Notes: generated by a model from the letters alone, not told the origin. A DNA stretch of 58,312 nucleotides from Aquipseudomonas alcaligenes MRY13-0052 (GCA_000474255.1 BATO01000033.1:1-58312); one strand, 5' to 3'. Numbered from the stretch's first letter, positions 1 to 8,771 are shown. Numbers and translations are program-made.

Positions 1-1
1 A

Positions 2-649
2 CAGAACTCGAACAACCTAGCCCGACCACGCATCGGGGGCGGGGAAATCATGCACGGCAGCCGACCTCGCAGGGAGATCCCGCGCAACCACTACGCGCCT
101 GCCCAGCGCTTCTGGGTCCAACTGGTCAAGACCAACGACAACCCCAGCTCAGGGGCGTTGTATGTCAATTCTGTGAGGATCTATTACGACAACGAACTGA
201 CCAACGAGCTGACCTTCTCACCCACCCAGCTGGTTTTCACCAAGAAGGGCTGCAGCCTGCGCACCCCTGACACCACGGTGACGTTGCCGACCACCAACCT
301 GCATCACTTCACTGGGGTCGGCAGCACGGCCCGGGAGAAGGCCTTCAGCCTGAATCTCGATTGCGACCCGGATATCCGCATCTCCTACCGTGTGGACGGG
401 CTGCATGAAGCCGGCTCGGTGCTCAAGAACGTGATAGGCCGGGACATGGCCAGGGGCATCGGCGTGCAATTGCTCAAGGGCAATGGCGGGGCGCCCCTGG
501 CGCTGGGCGTCAGGAACGAGCACCTGAACACCGGCACCGCTGGCGGCCCCAGCGCGATTCCGCTGGTCGCGCGCTACTACCAGCTCGAGCCCACGGTCAG
601 CCCGGGGCAGGTGCTGACCACCGCCACCCTCACCCTGTTCTACGAGTAG
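2..649 (+). CDS. Fimbrial adhesin/pilin-domain protein, 5'-truncated
   Basis: C-terminal part of a chaperone-usher fimbrial subunit. The frame is open to the left window edge, so the true start lies outside; the first in-window ATG is at 50. Visible fimbrial-type features are a Cys (KKGCSL) followed by an alternating hydrophobic strand pattern with VTLP, a second Cys about 40 residues on (LNLDCDP), GIGVQLL, then PLVARYYQ and the terminal strand ending TLTLFYE. The pattern fits the Fimbrial domain (PF00419) at the C-terminus of a two-domain tip adhesin or a minor pilin. These subunits are exported by Sec and assembled through a periplasmic chaperone and outer-membrane usher, neither of which is in view. 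The family call is fairly sure; adhesin versus minor subunit cannot be settled without the upstream part. Confidence 0.7.
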   Translation, partial: QNSNNLARPRIGGGEIMHGSRPRREIPRNHYAPAQRFWVQLVKTNDNPSSGALYVNSVRIYYDNELTNELTFSPTQLVFTKKGCSLRTPDTTVTLPTTNLHHFTGVGSTAREKAFSLNLDCDPDIRISYRVDGLHEAGSVLKNVIGRDMARGIGVQLLKGNGGAPLALGVRNEHLNTGTAGGPSAIPLVARYYQLEPTVSPGQVLTTATLTLFYE

Positions 650-654
650 CGCGG

Positions 655-1689
655 TCAGGCCCCGAACAGCTGGCGCAGCGCGCTGGGGGAGAGCCCCGTC
701 CAGCGCCTGAGCGAGCGGCGGAAGTTGGTGCTGTCGTGGAAGTGCAGGTACGCCGCCACCTCGTCGTTGCCGTAGCCCTTGATGCGGTAGAGGTAGAGCG
801 CCACGTGCTTGCGCACCAGGTCACGCTGCTCCTGGTAGTGCGTGCCGTGCTTGGCCAGCTTGCGCTTGAAGGTGGCCGGGCTCATGGCGAAGGCCAGGGC
901 CGCGTCCTCCAGCACCGGCGCCTCGCGCACCCGCTCCAGCAGCCAGCCGTAGAGCCGGTCCAGCAGGCTGGCGCGATGGCCCAGCGCCGCCAGCTGGCGC
1001 GCGCATTCCTGGCGTGCCACCTGGCCGGCGGTCTGCGACGCCTCCGGCAGCGCCCGGGTCAGCCAGGCGCGCGGCACTTGCATGGCGTCCACGTGCTGGT
1101 CGAAGCGCACCTCCTCCCCCAGGTGCACCCAGTACTGCTCGATGCAGCGCGGCTGGGCATGGGCGAAGTGGTAGCGCCACGGCAGCCGCTCCCCGCCCAG
1201 GCGCCGGCACAGCGCCGCCACCGCCGTCATGCTCGCCTCCAGCAGGAAGCGCCGGTGTTCCCCCGCCCCGCAGGCGTCCACCCAGTACAGCCAGGCGTCC
1301 TGCTCGTCCAGCACCAGCCGGGGCGCCAGCAACGGCGTCAGCAGCGCGCGCTGGCGGATTAGCTGCCCCAGCGCATCCTGCAGGTGCTCGGCATGCAGCA
1401 GGGTGTGGCTGGCGGCGCCGTAGTGGCCGGGCAGCAGCCGCTGGCCGAAGAGAAAGGCCGTGTCATCGGCGGCCAGCAGACGCCGGGCATTGCCGATCAG
1501 CCCGAGGAACTGCTGCGGGCTGACCAGCTGCCCGCCGGCGAGGATGTCCTCGTAGAACAGGCCGGTGCCCCGCAGCAGGCGGTGGCTGTCGATCCCCCGC
1601 GAGAGCGCCAGGTCGATCAGCACCGCCGGCTGGCCGTGGGCCGGGATGAAGCGGCTGTCGCACTCGTACCAGTCACCCCTGATGGTCAT
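655..1689 (-). CDS. AraC-family transcriptional regulator with arabinose-binding-like N-terminal domain
   Basis: 344-residue cytoplasmic regulator. The N-terminal two thirds (about residues 15-210) match the layout of the Arabinose_bd family seen in OruR/ArgR-like and other proteobacterial AraC regulators. The C-terminal about 100 residues are a double helix-turn-helix, with the second HTH visible as DEVAAYLHFHDSTNFRRSLR and the usual ending RWTGLSPSALRQLF. The start is supported by GAGGTG just upstream, which overlaps the stop of the preceding GGDEF gene. The 8-bp gap indicates co-transcription, GGDEF gene first. The ligand is unknown. The gene converges on the fimbrial gene, five bases away, so it might govern adhesion genes, but nothing in the sequence shows this. 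Confidence 0.85.
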   Translation of the reverse strand: MTIRGDWYECDSRFIPAHGQPAVLIDLALSRGIDSHRLLRGTGLFYEDILAGGQLVSPQQFLGLIGNARRLLAADDTAFLFGQRLLPGHYGAASHTLLHAEHLQDALGQLIRQRALLTPLLAPRLVLDEQDAWLYWVDACGAGEHRRFLLEASMTAVAALCRRLGGERLPWRYHFAHAQPRCIEQYWVHLGEEVRFDQHVDAMQVPRAWLTRALPEASQTAGQVARQECARQLAALGHRASLLDRLYGWLLERVREAPVLEDAALAFAMSPATFKRKLAKHGTHYQEQRDLVRKHVALYLYRIKGYGNDEVAAYLHFHDSTNFRRSLRRWTGLSPSALRQLFGA

Positions 1690-1697
1690 CGCGCACC

Positions 1698-2615
1698 TCA
1701 GGCACTGTGGGCCAGGCGCGGCGAGCGGGCCTTCGCCAGGGCCAGGTTGAGCCGTTGCAGCAGCGTCTCGGGGCTCTCGTCCAGGGCCATCGCCACCGCC
1801 GTGCTGGCGCGCAGTTGCAGGCGCTCGCCGTGCTGGCGGGTGCGGTGGGCGAAGTGCATCACCGCCTCGCCCAGCTCCGTGGCCAGCTGGTGCGCCTGGC
1901 GCTCGCCGGTGTTCGGCAGCAGCACCACGAAGCGGTCGCCGGCCAGGCGGCAGAGCAGGTCCTGGCGGCGCAGGTTGAGCAGCAGCAACTGGGTCAGCGC
2001 CAGCAGCAGGTGGTCGCCCTCGGCATGGCCGAAGCGGTCGTTGACCTGGCTGAAATCATCGATGTCGAGGATCACCAGCGACAGCGGCTGGCCGTTCGCG
2101 GCGGCCTCGCCCAGGCCCAGCTCCAGCTGGCGGCGCAGGTAGTCGGCGTCGCCCAGCGGGGTGAGCGTGTCGAACTGGCGGTGCTCGCGGAACAGCCGCT
2201 CGCGCTTCTCCATCTGCGCGCTGATGGCCAGCTGCTCGCGGTGCCAGTGGTAGATGCCCAGGGTCAGCAGCACCAGGCCGATGGGCATCGGCACCGACTC
2301 CAGCCAGTGGTCCCAGTGCACCGTGTCGGGCATGCGGATGAACTCATCGAGGCTGTCGATCCACCAGGAGAAGAACACCCCCGCCAGCCCCAGCACCAGC
2401 AGGTTGGTCACCCGCCCGGCGGGCCGGCTTTTCAGCACCAGGCCGATCCACACCAGCGCCAGCAGCGCCGAGCCGCCCTCGCCGAGGATGTCCAGCCAGA
2501 CCCACTCCGACGCCGCCTTCAGATCGCCCACCGCCAGGTGCAGCAGCAAACCGATATTGGCCGCCAGGAACAGCGCGGTGAGCTTGAGGCGATGCAGCTT
2601 CAGCAGGGAGGTCAT
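1698..2615 (-). CDS. Membrane protein with degenerate GGDEF domain (AGDRF)
   Basis: 305 residues. Residues 1-145 contain about four hydrophobic segments, so the protein sits in the inner membrane; the GGDEF domain follows in the cytoplasm. The active-site loop reads AGDRF (codons 1929-1943) instead of GG(D/E)EF. The first Gly and the catalytic acidic residue are therefore replaced and diguanylate cyclase activity is unlikely. An inhibitory-site motif RRQD stands exactly five residues before the loop, as in c-di-GMP-binding I-sites, so the domain could act as a c-di-GMP or nucleotide sensor. It is the first gene of a two-gene unit with the AraC regulator downstream. The family is certain; loss of catalysis is inferred from the motif. 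Confidence 0.85.
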   Translation of the reverse strand: MTSLLKLHRLKLTALFLAANIGLLLHLAVGDLKAASEWVWLDILGEGGSALLALVWIGLVLKSRPAGRVTNLLVLGLAGVFFSWWIDSLDEFIRMPDTVHWDHWLESVPMPIGLVLLTLGIYHWHREQLAISAQMEKRERLFREHRQFDTLTPLGDADYLRRQLELGLGEAAANGQPLSLVILDIDDFSQVNDRFGHAEGDHLLLALTQLLLLNLRRQDLLCRLAGDRFVVLLPNTGERQAHQLATELGEAVMHFAHRTRQHGERLQLRASTAVAMALDESPETLLQRLNLALAKARSPRLAHSA

Positions 2616-2749
2616 GGGCAGGTCCGGCGGGTTAGACCGGGCCAGCAGAGCAGATGATTGTGACGGCGAGGTTGCAGCGCCGGAGCGGGGTGGGAGGGTC
2701 GGATCGGCTCAGGGCACATGGGCAGATTTTCAGGTGCCCGGGTCGCATT

Positions 2750-2856
2750 CCGTAGGGGCGAATTCATTCGCCAAGCAGCCCGCAGGGCTGCCCCAGCGTG
2801 GCCTGGACGCTGCGTCGCCCCTGCAGGTCGGTGGGCGAATGAATTCGCCCCTACGG
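2750..2856. repeat. REP-like element with perfect 23-bp inverted termini
   Basis: Two perfect 23-bp inverted arms (2750-2772 and 2834-2856) contain GGGGCGAATTCATTCGCC and its complement, around a 61-bp GC-rich centre that itself holds a small hairpin (AGCCCGCAGGGCT). The element fills much of the 414-bp space between the GGDEF gene and the receptor gene. It resembles the palindromic REP/BIME-type elements common between Pseudomonas genes and shares GCGAATGAATTCGC with the repeat at 24741-24826. The rest of the space carries only the Pho-box-like site. Confidence 0.75.
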
Positions 2857-2936
2857 CGGCTCTGGAGGGTCCTATCAGCTCAAAACCCTAGGGTTACCCC
2901 CGCAAAACCCTGCCATTCCGGCCCTATGCCGTTGTC

Positions 2937-2954
2937 CTGTCACAGAAGCGTCAT
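2937..2954 (+). promoter_or_regulatory. Putative PhoB box upstream of the receptor gene
   Basis: CTGTCAC-AGAA-GCGTCAT matches the direct-repeat PhoB box (CTGTCAT-N4-CTGTCAT) at 11 of 14 positions with correct spacing, 75 bp before the receptor start at 3030. The downstream genes (phytase, PhoX) have phosphate-acquisition functions, which supports the call. No convincing -10 hexamer is obvious; CCTAGC near 2965 is a weak candidate. Confidence 0.65.
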
Positions 2955-3029
2955 CCGTGCTGCCTAGCGTCCGCTCCCAAGTTGCCGGGTCATTTGCTCG
3001 GCCTGGATTCCATCCTGGGGAGAGCATTC

Positions 3030-5558
3030 ATGTACAAGCGCAGCACCGCCGCCCGGCTTGCGGGCTTCACCTTCAGCGCACTGACCCTGGCCGTGGCCAG
3101 CGTTGCCTGGGCTGCCGACGAGGGCGCGGCCGGCGCCACCGAGCACGTCGAAGTGGTCGGCCAGGCCGCCAGCATCGACAAGGCCCTGAAAGAGCAGCGC
3201 GCCTCCGACAGCGTTGAAAGCGTGGTGCATGCCGACGGCGTCGCCCAGTTGCCGGACCAGAACGCCGCCGAAGCGGTGCAGCGCCTGCCCGGCGTCTCGG
3301 TGGAGCGCGACCAGGGCGAAGGCCGCTTCGTCAGCGTGCGCGGCCTGGGCCCGGACCTGAACAGCGTCACCATCAACGGCACCCTGGTGCCGGCCCCGGA
3401 AAGCGACCGCCGCGCCGTGGCCCTGGATGTGCTGCCCGCCGAGCTGGTGCAGTCGCTCACCGTGATCAAGACCCTCACCCCGGACATGGACGCCAACTCC
3501 CTCGGCGGCACCGTCGACGTGGAGAGCCTCTCCGCCTTCGACCACGAGGGCCTGTTCTACACCGGCAGCACCGAGGCCAGCTACGACGAGAACACCGACA
3601 AGACCAGCCCCAAGTTCTCCGGCGCCATCAGCGACCGCTTCAGCCTCGGCGACGGCATCGACAACTTCGGCGTGGCCGCCGCCCTGAGCTGGCAGGAGCG
3701 CAAGTTCGGCTCCGACAACGTCGAGACCGGCGGCGCCTGGGACTTCGAAGACGGCGCCCGCCTGGAGGAGCTGGAGCAGCGCGACTATGCCATCACCCGC
3801 GAGCGCGCCGGCGGCGGCCTCAACTTCGACTACAAGCCCGACGACGTTTCCAGCTACTACCTGCGCACCCTCTACAGCCGCTACAAGGACAGCGAGACGC
3901 GCAACGCCGCCGGCATCGAATTCGATGACGCGCGCCTGCCGGGCGAAACCGGTGACGGCGAGGGTTACCGCGAGCTGAAGGACCGCGAGGAAACCCAGGA
4001 GATCCAGTCCTACGTCTTCGGCGGCGAACGCATGATGGGCCTCTGGACCCTGAGCGGGCAGGCTGGCTACAGCCAATCCAGCGAAGACAGCCCCGGCCAC
4101 ATCGCCGGTGCCACCTTCGAAGGCATCCGCGACTTCACCGGCACCGGCTTCGACGACAGCAAGAAGCCGCGCCTGAACGTCGAGAACGGCTTCTACGACC
4201 CGGCCAACTTCGCCCTCGACCAGGTCGACTGGGAAAAGCAGAACACCGAGGACACCGAGAAGAACATCCGCCTGGACCTCGCCCGCGACTACGACCTCTC
4301 CGGCTACGCCGCCCAGGCCAAGTTCGGCGGCAAGCTCAGCCGCCGCGACAAGACCAACGACCTGGAAGCCTGGACCTACGAGGACCTGGATAACTTCTTC
4401 AGCGACGAACAGCTCAACCTCGGCCAGTTCCAGAAGGGCAACGTGCACTACACCCTCGACCGCTTCGGCCCCGGCATCAGCGCCAGCGCCATCAAGGGCC
4501 TGCTCGGCCAGCTCAACGCCGCCGACTTCTACAACGAGGAAGAGTCGCGGGTGAACGACTTCGACATGAGCGAAGACATCAACGCCGCCTACCTCATGAA
4601 CACCCTGGACGTGGATGATTGGCGCTTCATCGCCGGCATGCGCTACGAGGGCACCGAGTTCGAAGCCAAGGGCACCGGCATCCGCGATGGCGACTACGAG
4701 AGCATCGAGCGCAAGCGCGACTACCACCACTGGCTGCCCGGCCTGCACGCGCGCTACCAGATCGACAAGGACACCCAGCTGCGCGCCGCCTGGACCAAGT
4801 CCGTGGTGCGCCCGACCTTCGGCCAACTGGCCCCGGGCTTCGTCATCGACGGCGACGAAGCCAGCTTCGGCAACCCCGACCTGTCGCCGCTGGAGTCGAC
4901 CAACTACGACTTCGGCATCGAGCACTACCTGGGCCGCGCCGGGGTGGTGTCGGCCTTCGTCTTCTACAAGGACATCCAGAACTTCGTCTACAACACCGAC
5001 CTGGCCGGCACCGGCGACTGGGCGACCTTCGACGAAGCCAACACCTTCGCCAACGGCGACAGCGCCAAGCTCTACGGCCTGGAGCTGGCCTACTCGCAGA
5101 AGTTCGACTGGCTGCCCGCCCCCTGGAACGGCCTGCTGCTGGGCGCCAACGCCACCTTCAGCCGCTCCGACGCCAGCATCGAGGGTTTCGACCAGGCCAG
5201 CGGCCGCACCCTCAAGCGCGACATCGACCTGCCCAACCAGTCCGACACCGTCGGCAACCTGATGCTGGGCTGGGAGAACGACAAACTCAGCCTGCGCCTC
5301 TCGGCCAACTACAAGTCCGACTACCTGTTCGAAGTGGCCCCGGTGGGCGACCGCCAGCACGACCTGCACGTGGACGCGCAGACCTTCGTCGACTTCAGCG
5401 CCCGCTACTTCCTGACGAAGGAGCTGCAGCTTTCCTTCGAGGCGCAGAACCTCACCGACGAGAGCTACTACGTCTACACCGGCAGCCGCAGCTACAACGC
5501 CCAGTACGAGGAATACGGCCCGACCTACACCCTCGGCCTGACCTTCACCCACTTCTGA
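3030..5558 (+). CDS. TonB-dependent outer-membrane receptor (phosphate-regulon type)
   Basis: 842 residues from ATG 3030, chosen because it is preceded by GGGGAGAG and begins with a clean Sec signal peptide (MYKRSTAARL... cleaved near AWA-ADE); an upstream in-frame ATG at 2982 would add 16 residues before the signal. A TonB-box-like HVEVVGQ follows, then the plug domain (about residues 55-165: LPDQNAAEAVQRLPGVSVER, FVSVRGLGPDLN, VTINGT, SLGGTVDVES). A 22-strand type barrel follows, ending in Phe (GLTFTHF). The plug wording is typical of the Caulobacter-type TonB-receptor family. The gene is first in a cluster with a phytase, a TolQR/TonB motor and PhoX, downstream of a PhoB-like box, so the substrate is probably a phosphorylated compound such as an inositol phosphate. 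That substrate is inference. Confidence 0.9.
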   Translation: MYKRSTAARLAGFTFSALTLAVASVAWAADEGAAGATEHVEVVGQAASIDKALKEQRASDSVESVVHADGVAQLPDQNAAEAVQRLPGVSVERDQGEGRFVSVRGLGPDLNSVTINGTLVPAPESDRRAVALDVLPAELVQSLTVIKTLTPDMDANSLGGTVDVESLSAFDHEGLFYTGSTEASYDENTDKTSPKFSGAISDRFSLGDGIDNFGVAAALSWQERKFGSDNVETGGAWDFEDGARLEELEQRDYAITRERAGGGLNFDYKPDDVSSYYLRTLYSRYKDSETRNAAGIEFDDARLPGETGDGEGYRELKDREETQEIQSYVFGGERMMGLWTLSGQAGYSQSSEDSPGHIAGATFEGIRDFTGTGFDDSKKPRLNVENGFYDPANFALDQVDWEKQNTEDTEKNIRLDLARDYDLSGYAAQAKFGGKLSRRDKTNDLEAWTYEDLDNFFSDEQLNLGQFQKGNVHYTLDRFGPGISASAIKGLLGQLNAADFYNEEESRVNDFDMSEDINAAYLMNTLDVDDWRFIAGMRYEGTEFEAKGTGIRDGDYESIERKRDYHHWLPGLHARYQIDKDTQLRAAWTKSVVRPTFGQLAPGFVIDGDEASFGNPDLSPLESTNYDFGIEHYLGRAGVVSAFVFYKDIQNFVYNTDLAGTGDWATFDEANTFANGDSAKLYGLELAYSQKFDWLPAPWNGLLLGANATFSRSDASIEGFDQASGRTLKRDIDLPNQSDTVGNLMLGWENDKLSLRLSANYKSDYLFEVAPVGDRQHDLHVDAQTFVDFSARYFLTKELQLSFEAQNLTDESYYVYTGSRSYNAQYEEYGPTYTLGLTFTHF

Positions 5559-5563
5559 TCGCC

Positions 5564-5587
5564 GCGCCCTCCCACCGGGGAGGGCGC
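5564..5587 (+). other. Intergenic hairpin between receptor and phytase genes
   Basis: GCGCCCTCCC and GGGAGGGCGC form a perfect 10-bp stem with a 4-base loop, a few bases after the receptor stop. There is no following T run, so it looks like an mRNA processing or 3'-stabilising element that could set different levels of the receptor and phytase rather than a simple terminator. Confidence 0.55.
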
Positions 5588-5613
5588 TCCTCCGCATCGC
5601 CTGGAACCGCCCG

Positions 5614-7542
5614 ATGACCCACACCCGCACCCGCAATCCCCTGCTGCTCGCTGCCCTGCTCGGCCTGGCCGCCTGCCAGCCGCAGCCGGCCGCCGAAGCC
5701 CAGGCCCCGCAACTGGCCCTCAGCCCCTGGGGCGCCTCGGCCAAGGTCAAGGCCGAAGACCTGCGCCAGCTGCCCGGCTCCGCCATGCGCCTGGCCGCCA
5801 GCGAGCGTAATGGCCTGCTCCTGCTGGACGGCGAAGGCCAGGAGCTGGCGCGCCTGCCCGGCTCCTTCTCCAGCCTCGACCTGCGCAGCGCCGGCCCCAA
5901 GGGCCTGATCGCCGCCAGCCTCGACAACGCCACCCAGCAGGCCACCCTGGTGAGCCTGGATACCGACACCCATCGCTGGGGCCGGCCGCTGCAACTGCCG
6001 GCCCGTGACTACGCCGTCGCCGGGCTCTGCCTGTACCGCGACGACGCCCGCAACCTCTACCTGTTCCTGGTGGGCGAAGACGGCCACGGCGAGCAGTGGC
6101 TGGTGGGTGCCGGTGAGCGCCTCAACGCCGAGGCCCGCCACGTGCGCGGCCTGGCCCTGCCGCCGGCCGCCGAGTACTGCCAGGTGGACGATGCCGCCAA
6201 CCGCCTGTTCGTCAACGAAGAGAACGTCGGCCTCTGGGCCTACCCGGCCCACCCGGAAGCCGACAGCGCCCGCGTGCCGGTGGACCTGGTCGCGCCCTTC
6301 GGCGGCCTGGCGAAAAGCGCCGGTGCCATGGCCGTGGTCCCCGGCGGCCTGTTGGCGCTGGACCCTGCCGCCGCCCGTCTGCACCTCTACCAGCAGCAGG
6401 GCGTGACCTGGAACGCGGTGGCCAGCCTGCCGCTCCCCGGCCTGGAAGAGCCCGAGCGCATCGCCGTCGCCACCAGTGCCCAGGGCACCGACCTGCTGGT
6501 GCAGGACGACGCCAGCGGGCGCCTGTACCAGGGCCGCCTGGACTGGCAGGCGCAGCCCGTGGCCCTGCCGCCCGTGCTGCCCAGCGTCGCCGCCCTGCGC
6601 CAGAGCGAGCCGGTGGGCCGCCAGGGCGACGCGGCGGACGACCCGGCCATCTGGGTCAACCCCAACGACCCGGCCGCCAGCCGCGTGCTCGGCACTAACA
6701 AGAAGCAGGGCCTGCTGGTCTACGGCCTCGACGGCCAACTGCTGCAGGAGCTGCCGGTGGGCCGCCTGAACAACGTCGACGTGCGCCCCGGCTTTGCCCT
6801 CGGCGGCCAGCGGGTCGACCTGGCGGTGGCCAGCAACCGCGACACCAACAGCCTCAGCCTGTTCGCCATCGACCGCGCCACGGGCGAGGTGAAGCCGGCC
6901 GGCGAGGTGCGCACCCCGCTCAAGGAGATCTACGGCATCTGCCTGTTCCAGCCGGCCTCCGGCGAGCTCTATGCCTTCGCCAACGGCAAGGACGGGCGCT
7001 TCCTGCAGTACCGCCTGGACGGCGCCAGCGGTGAAGCGAGCGGGCAGCTGGTGCGCGAGTTCCGCGTCGAGAGCCAGCCCGAGGGTTGCGTCGCCGACGA
7101 CCAGCGCCAGCGCCTGTTCATCGGTGAGGAAGACGTCGACGTCTGGGCCCTGGACGCCCGCGCCGACGCCCCCGCCGAGCTGCACTCGGTGATGCAGGTG
7201 GGCGAGACGTTGCACGCCGACGTCGAGGGCCTGGGCCTGTACCAGAGCGACGCCCGCGACTACCTGGTGATCTCCAGCCAGGGCAACGACAGCTACGTGG
7301 TACTCGACGCCGAGCCGCCCTTCGCCCTGCGCGGTGCCTTCCGCGTCGGCCTCAACGCCGCCGCCGGCATCGACGGCGCCTCGGAGACTGACGGCCTGGA
7401 AGTCACCTCCGCCAACCTCGGCGGCCCCTGGAACCAGGGAATGCTGGTGGTGCAGGACGGCCGCAAGCGCATGCCCGAGCAGACCCAGAACTTCAAGTTC
7501 GTGCCCTGGGCCGAGGTGGCCCGGACCCTGGGCCTGCACTGA
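5614..7542 (+). CDS. Two-domain beta-propeller phytase, lipoprotein
   Basis: 642-residue 3-phytase-type enzyme expected to release phosphate from myo-inositol hexakisphosphate with calcium. The N-terminus carries a lipoprotein signal (LLLAALLGLAAC, lipobox LAAC), so the enzyme is membrane-anchored. The C-terminal half (about residues 325-640) contains the beta-propeller phytase hallmark DAADDPAIWVNP, then GTNKKQGLLVYGLDG, RLNNVDVRPGF and EGCVADD. The N-terminal half (about 30-320) is a second, diverged propeller: CQVDDAANRLFVNEENVGLW parallels CVADDQRQRLFIGEEDVDVW in the C-terminal half, but the DAADDPA motif is missing. Dual-domain phytases with an incomplete N-terminal domain are known. The gene follows the receptor by 55 bp and precedes a Pho box. 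Confidence 0.9.
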   Translation: MTHTRTRNPLLLAALLGLAACQPQPAAEAQAPQLALSPWGASAKVKAEDLRQLPGSAMRLAASERNGLLLLDGEGQELARLPGSFSSLDLRSAGPKGLIAASLDNATQQATLVSLDTDTHRWGRPLQLPARDYAVAGLCLYRDDARNLYLFLVGEDGHGEQWLVGAGERLNAEARHVRGLALPPAAEYCQVDDAANRLFVNEENVGLWAYPAHPEADSARVPVDLVAPFGGLAKSAGAMAVVPGGLLALDPAAARLHLYQQQGVTWNAVASLPLPGLEEPERIAVATSAQGTDLLVQDDASGRLYQGRLDWQAQPVALPPVLPSVAALRQSEPVGRQGDAADDPAIWVNPNDPAASRVLGTNKKQGLLVYGLDGQLLQELPVGRLNNVDVRPGFALGGQRVDLAVASNRDTNSLSLFAIDRATGEVKPAGEVRTPLKEIYGICLFQPASGELYAFANGKDGRFLQYRLDGASGEASGQLVREFRVESQPEGCVADDQRQRLFIGEEDVDVWALDARADAPAELHSVMQVGETLHADVEGLGLYQSDARDYLVISSQGNDSYVVLDAEPPFALRGAFRVGLNAAAGIDGASETDGLEVTSANLGGPWNQGMLVVQDGRKRMPEQTQNFKFVPWAEVARTLGLH

Positions 7543-7543
7543 G

Positions 7544-7561
7544 CTGTCATCAACCCGTCAT
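7544..7561 (+). promoter_or_regulatory. PhoB box upstream of the TolQR/TonB/PhoX genes
   Basis: CTGTCAT-CAAC-CCGTCAT matches the PhoB direct repeat at 13 of 14 positions with the canonical 4-base spacer. It begins just after the phytase stop codon and lies about 54 bp before the next start at 7615. It implies a separate PhoB-activated promoter for the motor and phosphatase genes. Confidence 0.8.
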
Positions 7562-7614
7562 CGCCGCGTAATCGAATAGGGCCCTGCGGGGCCCGGCAAC
7601 ACGAGGAACCAACC

Positions 7615-8316
7615 ATGTACGCAACACTGGAACAGATGACCGTCTGGGGCCTGATCAGCGACGCCAGCCTGCTGGTGAAAGGGGTGATGGCGATCCTGCT
7701 GTTCGCCTCCCTGTTCAGCTGGTACCTGATCGTCCAGCGCGGTGCGCTGCTGGCGCGCGTCGAGCGGCAGGCCAAGGCCTTCCAGGCGCGCTTCCGTGGC
7801 ACCGTCGACCTCACCCAGCTGCAGCGCCGCGACGACGCGGACGAGGACGCCGCCCTGGAACGCATCTTCCTGGCCGGCTACCAGGAGTTTGCCCAACTGC
7901 GCCGCGAGCCGGGCATCGCCCCGGAGATGGTGGTGGACGGCGTCGAGCGCGCCCTTTACGTTGCCATCGCCGAGCAGGAAGAACGCCTGGAGAAGGGCCT
8001 CACCTTCCTCGCCACCGTCGGTTCGGTCAGCCCCTACATCGGCCTGTTCGGCACCGTGTGGGGGATCATGAATTCCTTCATCGGCCTGTCCCAGGTGCAG
8101 CAGGCGACCCTCTCCACCGTCGCCCCGGGCATCGCCGAAGCCCTGATCGCCACCGCCATCGGCCTGTTCGCCGCCATCCCCGCAGTGATCGCCTATAACC
8201 GCTTCTCGGCCCGCGCCCAGGGCCTGGTGGCGCGCTACTACGCCTTCGGCAACGAACTGCAGGGCCGCCTGCAACGCCGCCTGGCCGGCGCCAACCCCGT
8301 CGCCGCCGCAGCCTGA
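7615..8316 (+). CDS. tolQ: TolQ/ExbB-type proton-channel subunit
   Basis: 233-residue inner-membrane protein with three membrane segments (about residues 15-38, 135-158 and 168-195) and the MotA/TolQ/ExbB domain. The N-terminal [15 protein letters not shown] and the core [20 protein letters not shown] and [20 protein letters not shown] are much closer to my memory of Pseudomonas TolQ than of ExbB. With the TolR-like partner it should form a proton-driven motor that energises the TonB-type protein encoded next. The setting is not the tol-pal locus, so this is a paralogue devoted to the phosphate genes. The start is preceded by ACGAGGAACC. The pal/ybgC neighbours of a true tol locus are absent. 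Confidence 0.9.
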   Translation: MYATLEQMTVWGLISDASLLVKGVMAILLFASLFSWYLIVQRGALLARVERQAKAFQARFRGTVDLTQLQRRDDADEDAALERIFLAGYQEFAQLRREPGIAPEMVVDGVERALYVAIAEQEERLEKGLTFLATVGSVSPYIGLFGTVWGIMNSFIGLSQVQQATLSTVAPGIAEALIATAIGLFAAIPAVIAYNRFSARAQGLVARYYAFGNELQGRLQRRLAGANPVAAAA

Positions 8317-8324
8317 GGTGCAGC

Positions 8325-8771
8325 ATGCTCGTCCGTCCCCAGCGCAAGCACGGCCCCAAGGCCGAAATGAACGTGGTGCCCTACATCGACGTGATGCTGG
8401 TGCTGCTGGTGATCTTCATGGTCACCGCGCCGATGCTCACCCAGGGCGTGAAGATCGAACTGCCCAAGGTGGCCAGCGAGGCGCTGCCCCGTGACAGCCA
8501 GCAGCGCATCCTCACCCTCTCGGTGAAGGCCGACGGCGGCTACTACTGGAACCTGGGCACGGAGCTGGACACCGAAAGCCAGACCGACAGCGCCGTGGCC
8601 CTGGAGGAGATGACCGCCAAGGTGGGCGCGCTGATCGCCGAGCGCGGCGACACCCAGGTGTACATCCGCGCCGACCAGGACGCCGGCTACGGCAAGGTGG
8701 TGGCCGCCATGGCCGCGCTGCAGCAGGGCGGGGTGGCCAACCTGGGGCTGATCACCGAGGCGCCGCAATGA
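8325..8771 (+). CDS. tolR: TolR/ExbD-type motor subunit
   Basis: 148 residues. A short cytoplasmic N-terminus is followed by one membrane helix containing the conserved proton-carrying Asp (NVVPYIDVMLVLLVIFMVTA) and a periplasmic domain (about 45-148) ending GVANLGLITEAPQ. The wording (MLTQGVKIELPKVASEALP, QTDSAVALEEMTAKV) is TolR-like rather than ExbD-like. It starts 8 bp after the tolQ-like gene and its last bases overlap the next start (ATGA). The partner is the TolQ-like channel. Paralogue status is inferred from genomic context. Confidence 0.9.
   Translation: MLVRPQRKHGPKAEMNVVPYIDVMLVLLVIFMVTAPMLTQGVKIELPKVASEALPRDSQQRILTLSVKADGGYYWNLGTELDTESQTDSAVALEEMTAKVGALIAERGDTQVYIRADQDAGYGKVVAAMAALQQGGVANLGLITEAPQ

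Noticed and set aside
2964-5969. 1001-codon open frame on minus opposite the receptor gene
   Set aside because: It is an Ala/Val/Gly/Gln-rich antisense shadow produced by high GC; the plus strand has a signal peptide, plug motifs and a Phe end.
5545-7539. Long minus frame opposite the phytase gene
   Set aside because: Composition is biased and repetitive with no domain; the plus strand carries a lipobox and the phytase hallmark.
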